Source: CAIYRG01 sp964446945 (GTDB lineage Bacteria; Pseudomonadota; Alphaproteobacteria; Micropepsales; Micropepsaceae). Taken from it: a DNA stretch of 64,000 bases. Below, piece by piece: positions 17,342-26,412 of this stretch; position 1 is the first letter of the stretch, and each line of letters starts with the position of its first letter. Position numbers and translations under genes: made by a program. The stretch spans positions 1 to 64,000 of the forward strand of contig CAYUQO010000002.1 of assembly GCA_964446945.1 (NCBI GenBank), written 5' to 3'. The notes under the pieces are model-generated. The model was given only the letters and a program-made list of their open reading frames with translations. It did no database searches and was not told the origin of the DNA.

Positions 17342-18127
17342 CTACCCTAATCCAAGTTCCGCAGAGGCTTCGAAAAACGCTGGCTCTACGAACGGTCCCC
17401 CATATTTTTTCATGACGATCAACGCTGGAATTTCTGGCGGTAACCCAGCGCCCTCGGGCAATCGCCCAATAACTAGCGCGCCGGGAGCAAGCTTCGCCCG
17501 CGTCAGCAAGCTCGCTAGCGGCTCTCCATTCGTAGGCTCTCCATCCGGATTTTCGAAGGCTAACGGGTCATACACCATGATGCCTTCGCCAGCATCGTAC
17601 ATTCCCGGTGGCAGCTTGTACTCTGCCACGCGTATTCCAGCTCTTGAGAGCGCTACGTCTAGTAGGATAGCCAAACCCTGGCTATCGCTGTCCGCAACAT
17701 ATGCCACACTCACCGCTGCGAGCTTTCCGCGCAACGTCTGGATTTCGCGATATTGTTTTGCCGTCACGGTGCGACGAGCAAGCTGTCTTCGAAGCCGGTC
17801 CGATATCTCACCTTGGGCTAGGGAGCTCCGTTTATGGAAAAACAGCTCGCCGAATACGCCTATGGCGACGAGAGAGTTTTCGACGAATGTCGCAATCTTC
17901 GTCCCAAGTTGCGACAACGGGACAAACACCAAAACCGCTGCCGCAACTAGGGCGCATACAATCAAGATCGCGCACCAGCTAGCCAGCAATTCGCCACTCG
18001 CCACGACCGATTCTAAATCGCCATTGCTGGCGTTCATTATTCCATTCGTGCGGCGGAACGCGGCAAAGGTTCCACCCCTTTGGCTTGGAATCGTCGGCGG
18101 ACTGCTACTCGCTGGGGCGCTCATCAT
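17342..18127 (-). CDS. Passenger gene of the IS: membrane-anchored protein of unknown function
   Basis: 261 residues from ATG 18127; ATG 18037 is a possible alternative start. A transmembrane helix at about 50-72 (SWCAILIVCALVAAAVLVFVPL) and a second hydrophobic stretch at 78-97 (KIATFVENSLVAIGVFGELFF) are followed by a charged helix (SDRLRRQLARRTVTAKQYREI) and a cytoplasmic alpha/beta domain (AVSVAYVADSDSQGLAILLD...GIMVYDPLAFENP...ALVIGRLPEGA). No family is recognised. It lies 93 bases downstream of the transposase inside the element ends, so it travels with it. Confidence 0.65.
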   Translation of the reverse strand: MMSAPASSSPPTIPSQRGGTFAAFRRTNGIMNASNGDLESVVASGELLASWCAILIVCALVAAAVLVFVPLSQLGTKIATFVENSLVAIGVFGELFFHKRSSLAQGEISDRLRRQLARRTVTAKQYREIQTLRGKLAAVSVAYVADSDSQGLAILLDVALSRAGIRVAEYKLPPGMYDAGEGIMVYDPLAFENPDGEPTNGEPLASLLTRAKLAPGALVIGRLPEGAGLPPEIPALIVMKKYGGPFVEPAFFEASAELGLG

Positions 18128-18220
18128 CGTTGACCAGATCGTAAAATGAGAACGCTAACTGAATCGGCCCGCTGGCATCAGGTTTCGGCGCTATCTGAAG
18201 CGCCTGCCAGTCCGCGCGCT

Positions 18221-19135
18221 TCAGCATCCTGCTATCGCAGCCCCGAAAATGTCTTGGTTGTTGCGGTTGTTGTAAACGAACGCGCGCTCCGCGACGTAGA
18301 GCGGCAGATATTTGCGGCTGACGTTGTGATGAATGCCGATGATCGAACGCTTCAGTTGCGACCAGAAGCCTTCGATGGTGTTCGTGTGAACCGCACCGAT
18401 CACATACTGGTTGCGCTCATGCCGCACGACGCGGTGCTTGTACTGGTTGCCGAGCAGCCGGTAGCCGGAATGCTCATCGGTTGCGAGCAGGCTAACGTCA
18501 GTCGAAACCGTTTCGCGAACGAAGGCGTCATAAGTCTTGGTATCTGTGTGCGCGATCACGCGGGCCACGACGCCGCCCTTGCGGCTGACTGCGCCGATCA
18601 CTGGCGTTTTGCCGGAGCCAGTGCCGCCGCCCGTACCGTCGCGCTTGTCCCAATGGCGGTTCTTGGCCTTGCCGCCGACGAAAGTCTCATCGACTTCGAC
18701 AATGCCCATGAGCTTCTTGAACTCTTTGTCCTGAAGCGCCGCGCGAACGCGATGGCAGAGGTACCAAGCGGTTTTGTAGCTGCCGAAACCCATGACGCGG
18801 TGGATTTGCCGCGCGGACACGCCCTTCTTGCTGGTCAGCATCATGTGGATGACGCGGAACCATTCACGAAGGTCGATATTGGTGTTCTCGAAAATCGTGC
18901 CTACCAGATGGGAGAAGCGATAAGCGCCGCCCTCACGGCAATCCGGGCACTCCCATTTGAACGCCATCGTCTTGAGCGGATAGACGCGGGTAGAGCCGCA
19001 ACGCGGGCAATAGACGCCATCGGGCCAGCGGTGAGCGACCAGATAGTTGTCGCAAGCTTCCTCAGTCGGGAACGCCTTTTCCCACTGGGAAACGCTCATC
19101 TGCATGATCTGACGGGTCTGTTTTTGACGGGCCAT
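18221..19135 (-). CDS. IS1595-family (ISXO2-like) transposase
   Basis: 304 residues from ATG 19135, chosen for AGGGGA upstream; ATG 19171 is also possible. An N-terminal zinc ribbon (YCPRCGS...WECPDC, about residues 38-70) is followed by a helical region (ARQIHRVMGFGSYKTAWYLCHRVR) and the ISXO2-like DDE core: EVDETFVGGK, LATDEHSGY and NTIEGFWSQLKRS. The reading frame is intact, so the element may be active. Confidence 0.92.
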   Translation of the reverse strand: MARQKQTRQIMQMSVSQWEKAFPTEEACDNYLVAHRWPDGVYCPRCGSTRVYPLKTMAFKWECPDCREGGAYRFSHLVGTIFENTNIDLREWFRVIHMMLTSKKGVSARQIHRVMGFGSYKTAWYLCHRVRAALQDKEFKKLMGIVEVDETFVGGKAKNRHWDKRDGTGGGTGSGKTPVIGAVSRKGGVVARVIAHTDTKTYDAFVRETVSTDVSLLATDEHSGYRLLGNQYKHRVVRHERNQYVIGAVHTNTIEGFWSQLKRSIIGIHHNVSRKYLPLYVAERAFVYNNRNNQDIFGAAIAGC

Positions 19136-19206
19136 AGCGGCGATCCCCTGATGATGGAGAAAGTCTACCATGTCTAAATCAATCCGTCAAGTAGGGGATC
19201 ATCGCC

Positions 19207-19386
19207 CTTGGGGGAGGGTCGAAGATGCGAGCGCTCAGCGCGAGCAGCTTCGGAGACGGGACCAGCCACAGTCCGAATTTGCAGAACGGAAATGGCGTGA
19301 GCACCGGTTCCTTTTTGCCAGCCGGTGGCCGGTCCCCTCCCCGAAATCGCACTTGCGATTTCGACCCTCCCCAAGGGGAGGGTTGA
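19207..19386. repeat. Mosaic repeat split by the IS; leader of ubiD
   Basis: After the target duplication, GGGGGAGGGTCGAAGATGCG begins a nested palindrome that closes with CGATTTCGACCCTCCCCAAGG near 19380; the other outer end is left of the IS at 17241-17255. Inner hairpins include GCGCTCAGCGC and CGCACTTGCG. The remaining bases to 19493 show no gene. Confidence 0.65.
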
Positions 19387-19493
19387 AATCCGGACAATGC
19401 CGCTTTCCGCAGACCTCACTGCCCACGCCCCCGCATTGTTGCCGTTGCCGCAGGTTTCGCTATGGTCGCCGCGAAAGAGACGGATTAGCCGGC

Positions 19494-21161
19494 ATGACAG
19501 TCATTCCACGCGATATGCAATCGGCCGGGCCGAAGACCCGGGCGGCCACGGATTTTCAGGCTCATCTGGCCGATCTGGAGGCGCGTGGACTCGTCGTGCG
19601 GGTGGACCGGCCGATCAACAAGGACACCGAGCTGCATCCGCTGACGCGCTGGCAGTTTCAGGGCGCGCTGCCGGAGGACAAAAGGCGGGCATTCGTCTTC
19701 ACCAATGTGATCGGCAGCGACGGCAGGAAATTCGATATTCCCGTGGTGGCGGGCGCATTGGCCGCATCGCCGGAAATCTACGCACTTGGCCTCGGCGTGC
19801 CGGTGGATGAGATTGGAACGGCATGGCTGAACGCTATGCGGAATCCGATCGCACCGGTGACGGTCACCGCGGCGCCGTGCCAGGAAGTGGTCATCAAAGG
19901 TGATGCGCTGCGCGCGCCCGGCGGCGGACTTGCGGCTCTGCCGGTGCCGATCTCAACCCCCGGTTTTGATGCCGCACCCTATCTGACCGCAACCTTGTGC
20001 ATCACGGCCGATCCCGAATCCGGCGTGCGCAATATGGGCACCTATCGCGGCCAGCTGAAGGCCACCGATCGCCTCGGCGTGCGCATGGCGTCACGCCTGA
20101 CCGGCGCCGGCGGCTATTACCATTGGCAGAAATATCAGCAGCGCGGCGAGCCGATGCCGATCGCCATCGTCATCGGATGCGCGCCGGCGATCTTCTTCAC
20201 CGGTCCGCAAAAGCTCGCCGTCGATTTTGACGAGATGGGCGTGGCGGGCGCGCTGCTCGGGCAGCCGGTGCGCACCGTGCGCTGCGTGACCAACAATCTC
20301 GAAGTGCCGGCGGATTCCGAAATCGTCATCGAGGGCATGATCGATTCCGAGCTGCTGGAGCCCGAAGGGCCGTTTGGTGAATCGCACGGCCATGTCGCAC
20401 TCGAAGACTACAATATGTCGATGCAGGTGACCGCCATCACCATGAAGCGAAAACCGGTTTTCGTTTCGATCATCAGCCAGGTCACGCCGTCGGAATCGAG
20501 CGTCACCAAAAAGGTCGCGTATGAGCCGCTGTTCCTGTCGCATCTGCGCGACCATCTGGGCGTGCGGGGCATCACGCGCGTGGTCATGCATGAGGCGCTG
20601 ACCAATGTCCGCCCGGTGATCTTCCTGAATTTCGCCCATGGGACTCCGAGGAGCGAAGTGTGGCGCGGGTTGCAGGGCGCATCCACATTGCAGGCCCAAT
20701 GCGGCAAGATTGTCGTCGCGCTTGGCGAAGATATCGATGCGTCCAATGCCGATGCCGTGTTCTGGTCGCTCGCCTATCGCACCAATCTCGGCGAGGATCT
20801 GCATGTGACGCCGTACAAGTCCGGCGGACACGGTCCCAAATCGGGCCCGCGTTCAAGCGACTCGACTCTCCTGATCGACGCGACGCCAAAAACTAAAATG
20901 CCGCCCTTTGCGCTACCGGCGAAGGAATTCATGGACCGTGCAAAGACGATCTGGTCTGAGCTCGGCCTGCCGGAGCTCAAACCGCAGCCGCCCTGGTATG
21001 GCTATTCGCTTGGCGATTGGGAGCAGAAATGGGCGCTATGGGCGCAAGCCGCGGTCGAAGGAAAATGGGAAGAAACCGGACGTGACACTTTCGCCCGCCG
21101 CCGCGCCGGCGTGATCCCCGAAACCCCCGTTCGCACCGTGGAAAACGCAAAGAAGGACTAG
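19494..21161 (+). CDS. UbiD-family prenylated-FMN decarboxylase
   Basis: 555 residues. UbiD enzymes use prenylated FMN for reversible decarboxylation of aromatic or acrylic acids. Visible family features are FVFTNVIGSDGRKFDIPVV, RNMGTYRGQLKATDRLGVRM (cofactor Arg), LLEPEGPFGESHGHV (the paired catalytic Glu), YNMSMQVTAITMKRKPVF and the C-terminal PKTKMPPFALP. At 555 residues it is longer than E. coli UbiD, so a catabolic decarboxylase is as likely as the ubiquinone enzyme. ATG 19494 was chosen; ATG 19515 is also possible. The cofactor-making ubiX follows. Confidence 0.88.
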   Translation: MTVIPRDMQSAGPKTRAATDFQAHLADLEARGLVVRVDRPINKDTELHPLTRWQFQGALPEDKRRAFVFTNVIGSDGRKFDIPVVAGALAASPEIYALGLGVPVDEIGTAWLNAMRNPIAPVTVTAAPCQEVVIKGDALRAPGGGLAALPVPISTPGFDAAPYLTATLCITADPESGVRNMGTYRGQLKATDRLGVRMASRLTGAGGYYHWQKYQQRGEPMPIAIVIGCAPAIFFTGPQKLAVDFDEMGVAGALLGQPVRTVRCVTNNLEVPADSEIVIEGMIDSELLEPEGPFGESHGHVALEDYNMSMQVTAITMKRKPVFVSIISQVTPSESSVTKKVAYEPLFLSHLRDHLGVRGITRVVMHEALTNVRPVIFLNFAHGTPRSEVWRGLQGASTLQAQCGKIVVALGEDIDASNADAVFWSLAYRTNLGEDLHVTPYKSGGHGPKSGPRSSDSTLLIDATPKTKMPPFALPAKEFMDRAKTIWSELGLPELKPQPPWYGYSLGDWEQKWALWAQAAVEGKWEETGRDTFARRRAGVIPETPVRTVENAKKD

Positions 21162-21178
21162 GGCGCAATGATGGATTT

Positions 21179-21372
21179 CGCCTCCCCCTGGCGGGGAGGC
21201 ACGCGGATTTTTAGTTCAGAAAATCCGCGGGTGGGGGGCTGGCTTCACGATTACCCCACCCGAAATTTGCTGCGCACCCGCACGCGGCGTATAGCGCCGC
21301 GGCAAAGTTTTCGAATCTGGCGCGCCTACGGCGCGTCCGGGCGACCTCCTTCAAGTGGGAGGTAGAATTGGT
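21179..21372. repeat. Palindromic mosaic between ubiD and ubiX
   Basis: It consists of small hairpins in series (CCTCCCCCTGGCGGGGAGG; CGCGGATTT..AAATCCGCG; GCGGCGTATAGCGCCGC; GGCGCGCCTACGGCGCG; ACCTCC..GGGAGGT). No reading frame in it looks real. It separates the two functionally linked genes by 253 bases. Confidence 0.65.
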
Positions 21373-21414
21373 GACTAGTTATAAATGCACTCCGCACTGA
21401 GAGAACTCCCCCCC

Positions 21415-22038
21415 ATGGCCAAACCCACACCCCCGCCGCGCCTGATCCTGGGAATCTCCGGCGCCTCCGGAGTCATCTACGGCATCCGGGCGCTGGAATT
21501 GCTGCGCCGGACCGGCATCGAAACCCATCTCGTGGTCAGCCCGGCCGCCGAACTGACCATGACCTATGAAACCGATGTCAAACCCAAATCGGTGCGCGAA
21601 CTGGCGTCCGAGTTTCACCCCTTTGGCGATGTGGGAGCGGCGATTTCATCGGGATCGTTCCAGACCATGGGCATGCTGATCCTGCCCTGTTCGGTGCACA
21701 CCATGAGCGAAATCGCCCACGGCGTGACCGACAATCTGCTGTCGCGCGCGGCCGATGTCGTGTTGAAGGAGCGGCGCCGGCTGGTGCTGGCTTTGCGTGA
21801 AACGCCGCTGCACACCGGACACCTGCGCAGCATGACGCAGCTCTCCGAAATGGGCGCCATCATTGCCCCTATCGTGCCGGCCTTCTACACCCGGCCAAAG
21901 ACGCTGGATGACATGATCGATCATTCCATCGGACGGCTGCTCGATCTGTTCGGGATTGATCTGGGTACGGTGCATCGCTGGAAAGAACCGGCCAGCGACA
22001 GCCCCAGCGGCGTCACCCGCAAACCCCGCCGTAATTAA
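21415..22038 (+). CDS. ubiX: Flavin prenyltransferase
   Basis: 207 residues. UbiX attaches dimethylallyl to FMN to make the prFMN cofactor of UbiD. The FMN-binding motif is ILGISGASGVIYGIRALELL, then HLVVSPAAELTM, FQTMGMLILPCSVHTMSEIAHGVTDNLLSRAADVVLKERR and HLRSMTQLSEMGAIIAPIVPAFYTRP, all standard for the family. ATG 21415 follows GAGAGAAC; ATG 21385 lacks a ribosome-binding site. It supplies cofactor for the neighbouring UbiD enzyme. Confidence 0.93.
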   Translation: MAKPTPPPRLILGISGASGVIYGIRALELLRRTGIETHLVVSPAAELTMTYETDVKPKSVRELASEFHPFGDVGAAISSGSFQTMGMLILPCSVHTMSEIAHGVTDNLLSRAADVVLKERRRLVLALRETPLHTGHLRSMTQLSEMGAIIAPIVPAFYTRPKTLDDMIDHSIGRLLDLFGIDLGTVHRWKEPASDSPSGVTRKPRRN

Positions 22039-22105
22039 ACCATCTGTCATTTCCGGCGAGAATCGCGAAGCGATCCGGCGCCGGGCCATGAGGGGAATGC
22101 GCAAA

Positions 22106-22143
22106 CAAAAAGGCCGCGCGGAGATTTTCCGCGCGGCCTTTTG
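22106..22143. terminator. Bidirectional rho-independent terminator
   Basis: A 15-bp perfect stem (AAAAGGCCGCGCGGA with TCCGCGCGGCCTTTT) with a six-base loop; A-run on one side and T-run on the other serve both convergent genes, ubiX and 22159-22581. Confidence 0.92.
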
Positions 22144-22158
22144 GTTCAACAGTGCCGC

Positions 22159-22581
22159 TTAGCGGCGATCGCGATCGCGGTCGAAACCCCGGTGCTTGCC
22201 ATTGTCATGGCGGTCGCCGTCGAAGTCGCGGCGGTCGCGATCGTCACGATCGCGGACGCGGGCGTCATGCCAGCCGCCATTGACCCAGAATTCGCGGCGT
22301 CCACGGATCACCCGGTACGGCGCATTGTTGTACCAGTAGCCGTTCCAGAACACCGGATCGCCGTAAACCTGAAAGCCACAATTGGCATAGTAGTAGTCGC
22401 CGTAGCAGTAGGCGGGAGCCACATAGGCGGGCGGCGGCGGAGGAGGCGCAGCCACCACCGGTGGCCCGAACAATCCGAGATTCACCGACACGCCGACACC
22501 CGCACTCGCGGGCGCTGCCGTTGCAACGGCCGCTCCGGCGACCATCAGCGAGCCCAAAACTGTTTTGGTCAAAATCTTCAT
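22159..22581 (-). CDS. Exported Tyr/Pro- and Asp/Arg-rich protein
   Basis: 140 residues with signal peptide (TKTVLGSLMVAGAAVATAAPASA). A proline run (PPVVAAPPPPPPAYVAP) leads into a Tyr/Asn/Trp-rich block (CYGDYYYANCGFQVYG, WNGYWYNNAPYRVIRGRREFW) and a C-terminal tail of about 30 residues alternating Asp and Arg/His (RDRDDRDRRDFDGDRHDN). The last part is like other exported YXWV-type alphaproteobacterial proteins of unknown role. AAAGGAGA precedes ATG 22581. The strong opposite-strand frames are only shadows of the repeats. Confidence 0.7.
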   Translation of the reverse strand: MKILTKTVLGSLMVAGAAVATAAPASAGVGVSVNLGLFGPPVVAAPPPPPPAYVAPAYCYGDYYYANCGFQVYGDPVFWNGYWYNNAPYRVIRGRREFWVNGGWHDARVRDRDDRDRRDFDGDRHDNGKHRGFDRDRDRR

Positions 22582-22851
22582 CTGAAGTCTCCTTTCCCGA
22601 GGACTGGGACGCGATGTACCGAAGCCGGCCTTAACTTCGCCCGAGACGCGTATTCACCTGATATTCATCCGCGGCCGGCGGAACGACTCTCGCAGCAAAC
22701 CATGTTGGGGCGGTTAACGCGCCGGCTACGCCAGGCGTTCCCCGTCCGCGCATGCGGACAACTGCTTACTCGGCGCGGTACTGCACCATCCGAAAGTCGA
22801 GACAATTGCAGATTGCAATTACGCGTATCCAATTACCGGCTGTTAACAACG

Positions 22852-22876
22852 GGAACTCGGATCAACACTTCGCGTT
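22852..22876 (+). promoter_or_regulatory. EcfG (general stress sigma) promoter
   Basis: GGAAC at 22852-22856, a spacer of exactly 16 bases and CGTT at 22873-22876 match the -35/-10 consensus of EcfG-type sigma factors of Alphaproteobacteria. Transcription would begin near 22883, upstream of ATG 22912, which supports that start over the TTG at 22879. The rest of the gap 22582-22851 shows no gene. Confidence 0.7.
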
Positions 22877-22911
22877 AATTGGTCGCATCGTTCAAGCTAT
22901 TCGAAACGCAC

Positions 22912-25900
22912 ATGACCCCTGAGGGTACGGAGCTGCTCGGCAGCGACGACATGATATCGTCCGAAGATGCCGCAACGGCGACACGGACGGCCCCCTGTCC
23001 AATCGTCGGTATCGGTGCTTCGGCAGGGGGACTGGAAGCTTTCCAGACATTTCTCAGTTCTGCGCCGGCGGATGCCGGCCTCGCCTATGTGCTGGTGCAG
23101 CACCTCGATCCCAATCATGAAAGCATGCTGGCCGATCTGCTCGGAAGGCGCACCGAAATGCCGGTGCGTCAGGTCACCGACGGCACGCAGGTCGAACCCA
23201 ACTGCGTCTATCTGATTCCGCCGAATGCCAGCCTTTCCATCCACAATGGCGCGCTGCAGCTGACGGAATTCTCGGAGCCGCGCGGATTCCGCCGGCCGAT
23301 CGACGTCTTCTTCCGCAGCCTGGCACAGGATCAGGGCCCGAATGCAGCCTGCATCGTCCTGTCGGGGACAGGCGGCGATGGCAGCGAGGGATTGCGCGCA
23401 GTCAAGGAGGCCGGCGGTCTGACGCTGGCGCAGGACCCCGATACCGCCCGCTACGACGGCATGCCGCGCAGTGCGGCGGCGACCGGCCTCGTGGACAAGA
23501 TTCTCAAGGTCCACGAAATGCCCGAGGCGATCCGGGACTATTTCGAACGCGGCCAGGCGACGGTATTCCAGCTTCCCGACTTCACCGACTTTCTGCTGCA
23601 GGTTTGCGAAGAGCTTCGCCGGCATCTCGGGCACGACTTCAGTCAATACAAACGCAGCACAATGTTGCGCCGGATTCAGCGCCGGATGCAGGTGATCGGC
23701 GCCGCCGATGCCGTAGCCTATCTCAAACTGCTGCGGGAAAAGCCCGACGAAGCCGAGCTGCTTTTCCGCGACCTGCTCATCAATGTCACCTGCTTTTTCC
23801 GCGATTCCGAAGCCTTCGATTATCTCCGCCGGGAAGTGATTCCCGAACTGCTTCGCGACAAAGGCGCCGGCGATACGATCCGCATCTGGACGCCGGGTTG
23901 CTCCAGCGGAGAGGAATCCTACAGCATTGCGATTCTGATATCGGAAGCGCTGGCACGCCTGCGGACCCGCCCCACGATCCAGATATTTGCCACCGATATC
24001 GACGAACAGATGCTGCAAAAGGCGCGCTCTGCGAGCTACCCGCAGGGCGCGGTCAAGGAAGTGCCGCCGGAATTGCTGGACCGCTACTTCTTCGCGCAGG
24101 ACGACAACTACGCCCTGGTGCAAAGCATCCGCGACATGGTGCGCGTATCGAATCACAACCTGATCAAGGACCCGCCATTCTCGCGCGTGGACATGATCGT
24201 CTGCCGCAATCTCCTGATCTATTTCAATGCCAGCCTGCAGCAGCGCCTGATTCCGGTGTTCCACTATTCGCTGCGCAACAAAGGCTGGCTCTTCCTGGGC
24301 TCGGCGGAAAATATCGCCAGCCGCAACGATCTGTTCGAGCCGGCCGATGCTGCGGCCCGGGTGTACCGCAGGCGCGGCGCATATCGCCAGCCGGTTGCCA
24401 TGCCGCTCTTCGTGCAACCGCTTGCTCATGTGGTGGCGGACCTCGACAGCGAGCGGCGCAGCAACCCGGCGGATAAGCCCGATGTGGTTGCGCGGCGCAT
24501 GATGGAGCGCTACGCGCCGCCGCATGTCGTGGTGAATGAAGACTACAACGTTATCCGGGCGTCGGGCCGTACCGGGAAATATCTCGAACTCGCCGAGGGA
24601 TCACCCTCCAACAAGATCACCGATCTTGCGAAACGGGGATTGCGATCGGCGCTGCGCAGCGCCCTCGAAACCGCGCGCAAAACCCATAAGCGGGTCATCA
24701 AACGCGATGTGCGGATCGAGGATGACGACGGTCAACCGCTCTCGGTTGATCTGTCTGCCGATCCGCTGAACGAAAGTGAAGTCCTTATCGTCTTCAAGGA
24801 TGCGACGGGGCTTCCCCGGGCCGAGGAAGAACCCGACGCCGGCGACGATACTTACTCCGAAGACGACCGGGTCGGGCAGCTTGAGGATGAGCTGGACGAA
24901 ACCCGTTCCAAACTGCGTTCTGCGGTCGAAGAGCTCGAGACCTCGAATGAGGAGCTGAAAAGCTCCAATGAAGAAATGATGTCGATGAACGAGGAGCTTC
25001 AATCGACAAATGAAGAACTCGCAACGGTCAATGAGGAATTGAAGAATAAAGTCGATCAGCTTGCCCGCGCCAACAGCGATCTGCAGAACCTGATCGAGAG
25101 CACCGAGGTCCCGACCATCTTCCTCGACCGCAAGATGCGTATCCGGAGTTTCACCCCGGCGACAAAATCGCTTTTCCGCTTCCAGGAACAGGACCGCGGG
25201 CGGCCGTTCTCGGATGTGGTTTCCCGCGCCGATCAGGCTGAGCTTGAAAAACTCGGCCGCCAGGTGCTCGCGACCGGAGAGCCGATCGAACAGGAATTGG
25301 AAATCGACGACGGGCGCGAGCATTACGTTCTGCGCGTGCTGCCCTATCGGGACGTGACCGGAGCCGACGACGGCGTTGTGCTGGTATTTTCGGATGTCAC
25401 CAACATTCGCCAGGCGCAGGCCGATGCAGCGCGTAAGGAAGAGATTGCAAGGCAACGCAGCCACGAAATCGAAAGGCTTTACACCACCGCGCCGGTCGGA
25501 ATGGCATTGGTCGACAGGAATAACCGCTTCCTGAAGACCAATCAGCGGTTTGCCGATGCCGCGGGCCTCGCCATCGAGCAGGTGATCGGCCGCACGCTGA
25601 CCGATATGGCGAACGGATTGACCGAACGAATGCTGGTTCCGATCGCAGAAGTATTTGAACGCGGCGCCGAGATCACCAGTGTCGAAGCGGCGGTGGATGC
25701 CGAAGGCGGTGACGCCCGGGATTATCTGATCGACTTTTATCCCTACCAGGAAGACGGCCGCGTGGTCGCGGTGGGAATCATCTTCAAGGATGTCACCGAA
25801 CTGCGCCGTCTTGAGCGTGAGCTGCGGCGCCTGATGGACGAGCTGCAGCATCGGGTCAAAAACACCCTCGCCACCGTTGCATCGATCGTAAACCAGACCG

Positions 25901-26400
25901 TTGCCACCAAGTCCAACCAGGAGGATCTGGTTGAAACGCTGCGGCGGCGCGTTGGCGCTCTCGCGGCCACGCACGACCTTCTCACCCAGCACGACTGGCG
26001 CCATGTTTCGCTGCTCGACATCATCAAGGCTGAACTCGATCCGTTCGAGCAGCTCAACCGGATCGCGCTATCGGGCCCGAATGTCAGTCTTCCGCCAAAA
26101 CATGCGCTGACACTGACAATGACGCTGCATGAATTGGCCACCAACGCGGCGAAATATGGCGCGCTCGCGCATCCGGACGGAAAACTGGCCATCGAATGGG
26201 TGGTGCGGGAAGATGGCGCCGGACGGGGCTTGACCATGAAATGGACCGAATCCGGGTTCTGCGGTCCAGCGCCGGCGGCGGTCAAAGAGAGTTTCGGGAC
26301 CCGGTTAATCCGAAATGCCATCGTTTACGACCTGCAGGGCCAATGCAATTACGAGCTTTCCCCGAACGGCGTGACGTGCACATTATCGGCTCCATTCTGA
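22912..26400 (+). CDS. CheB-CheR-PAS-HWE hybrid sensor histidine kinase
   Basis: 1162 residues. Domains in order: CheB-type methylesterase (about 30-210; VGIGASAGG, LVQHLDPNH, LSGTGGDGSEG), CheR-type methyltransferase (about 225-480; WTPGCSSGEESYSIAI, IFATDIDEQ, VDMIVCRNLLIYF), a coiled coil (about 645-725, repeated SNEEL/STNEEL units), two PAS domains (about 725-960) and an HWE kinase with phospho-His H980 in ELQHRVKNTLATVASI and the HELATNAAKYGAL ATP-lid region. There is no membrane helix, so it is a cytoplasmic sensor. An EcfG promoter lies upstream and a receiver protein 12 bases downstream, pointing to the general stress response rather than chemotaxis. Confidence 0.9.
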   Translation: MTPEGTELLGSDDMISSEDAATATRTAPCPIVGIGASAGGLEAFQTFLSSAPADAGLAYVLVQHLDPNHESMLADLLGRRTEMPVRQVTDGTQVEPNCVYLIPPNASLSIHNGALQLTEFSEPRGFRRPIDVFFRSLAQDQGPNAACIVLSGTGGDGSEGLRAVKEAGGLTLAQDPDTARYDGMPRSAAATGLVDKILKVHEMPEAIRDYFERGQATVFQLPDFTDFLLQVCEELRRHLGHDFSQYKRSTMLRRIQRRMQVIGAADAVAYLKLLREKPDEAELLFRDLLINVTCFFRDSEAFDYLRREVIPELLRDKGAGDTIRIWTPGCSSGEESYSIAILISEALARLRTRPTIQIFATDIDEQMLQKARSASYPQGAVKEVPPELLDRYFFAQDDNYALVQSIRDMVRVSNHNLIKDPPFSRVDMIVCRNLLIYFNASLQQRLIPVFHYSLRNKGWLFLGSAENIASRNDLFEPADAAARVYRRRGAYRQPVAMPLFVQPLAHVVADLDSERRSNPADKPDVVARRMMERYAPPHVVVNEDYNVIRASGRTGKYLELAEGSPSNKITDLAKRGLRSALRSALETARKTHKRVIKRDVRIEDDDGQPLSVDLSADPLNESEVLIVFKDATGLPRAEEEPDAGDDTYSEDDRVGQLEDELDETRSKLRSAVEELETSNEELKSSNEEMMSMNEELQSTNEELATVNEELKNKVDQLARANSDLQNLIESTEVPTIFLDRKMRIRSFTPATKSLFRFQEQDRGRPFSDVVSRADQAELEKLGRQVLATGEPIEQELEIDDGREHYVLRVLPYRDVTGADDGVVLVFSDVTNIRQAQADAARKEEIARQRSHEIERLYTTAPVGMALVDRNNRFLKTNQRFADAAGLAIEQVIGRTLTDMANGLTERMLVPIAEVFERGAEITSVEAAVDAEGGDARDYLIDFYPYQEDGRVVAVGIIFKDVTELRRLERELRRLMDELQHRVKNTLATVASIVNQTVATKSNQEDLVETLRRRVGALAATHDLLTQHDWRHVSLLDIIKAELDPFEQLNRIALSGPNVSLPPKHALTLTMTLHELATNAAKYGALAHPDGKLAIEWVVREDGAGRGLTMKWTESGFCGPAPAAVKESFGTRLIRNAIVYDLQGQCNYELSPNGVTCTLSAPF

Positions 26401-26412
26401 TTGGACAAAGCC

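Larger units (their letters stand above)
17256..19206. mobile_element. Complete IS1595-like insertion sequence with passenger gene
   Basis: A 1951-bp element. Inverted repeats of 25 bp at 17256-17280 and 19182-19206 match at 22 positions (GGCGATGATCCC, three mismatches, CTTGACGGAT). The flanking 8-bp direct repeats CTTGGGGG (17248-17255 and 19207-19214) are the target duplication, and 8 bp is the size made by the IS1595 family. Inside are a transposase and a passenger gene on the same strand. The element interrupts a palindromic mosaic repeat between the SPOR lipoprotein and ubiD. Intact ends and identical target duplications suggest recent insertion. Confidence 0.92.

Noticed and set aside
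22141..22878. Plus-strand frame of 245 codons over the 22159-22581 gene
   Set aside because: Its low-complexity Val/Ala/Ile composition is the antisense of the Asp/Arg repeat; the minus-strand protein has a signal peptide, a strong ribosome-binding site and a terminator.
22897..26004. Long reading frames on the minus strand opposite the hybrid kinase (542 and 467 codons)
   Set aside because: They are GC-bias shadows; the plus-strand frame carries continuous CheB, CheR, PAS and HWE motifs and the minus frames show no domain or ribosome-binding site.
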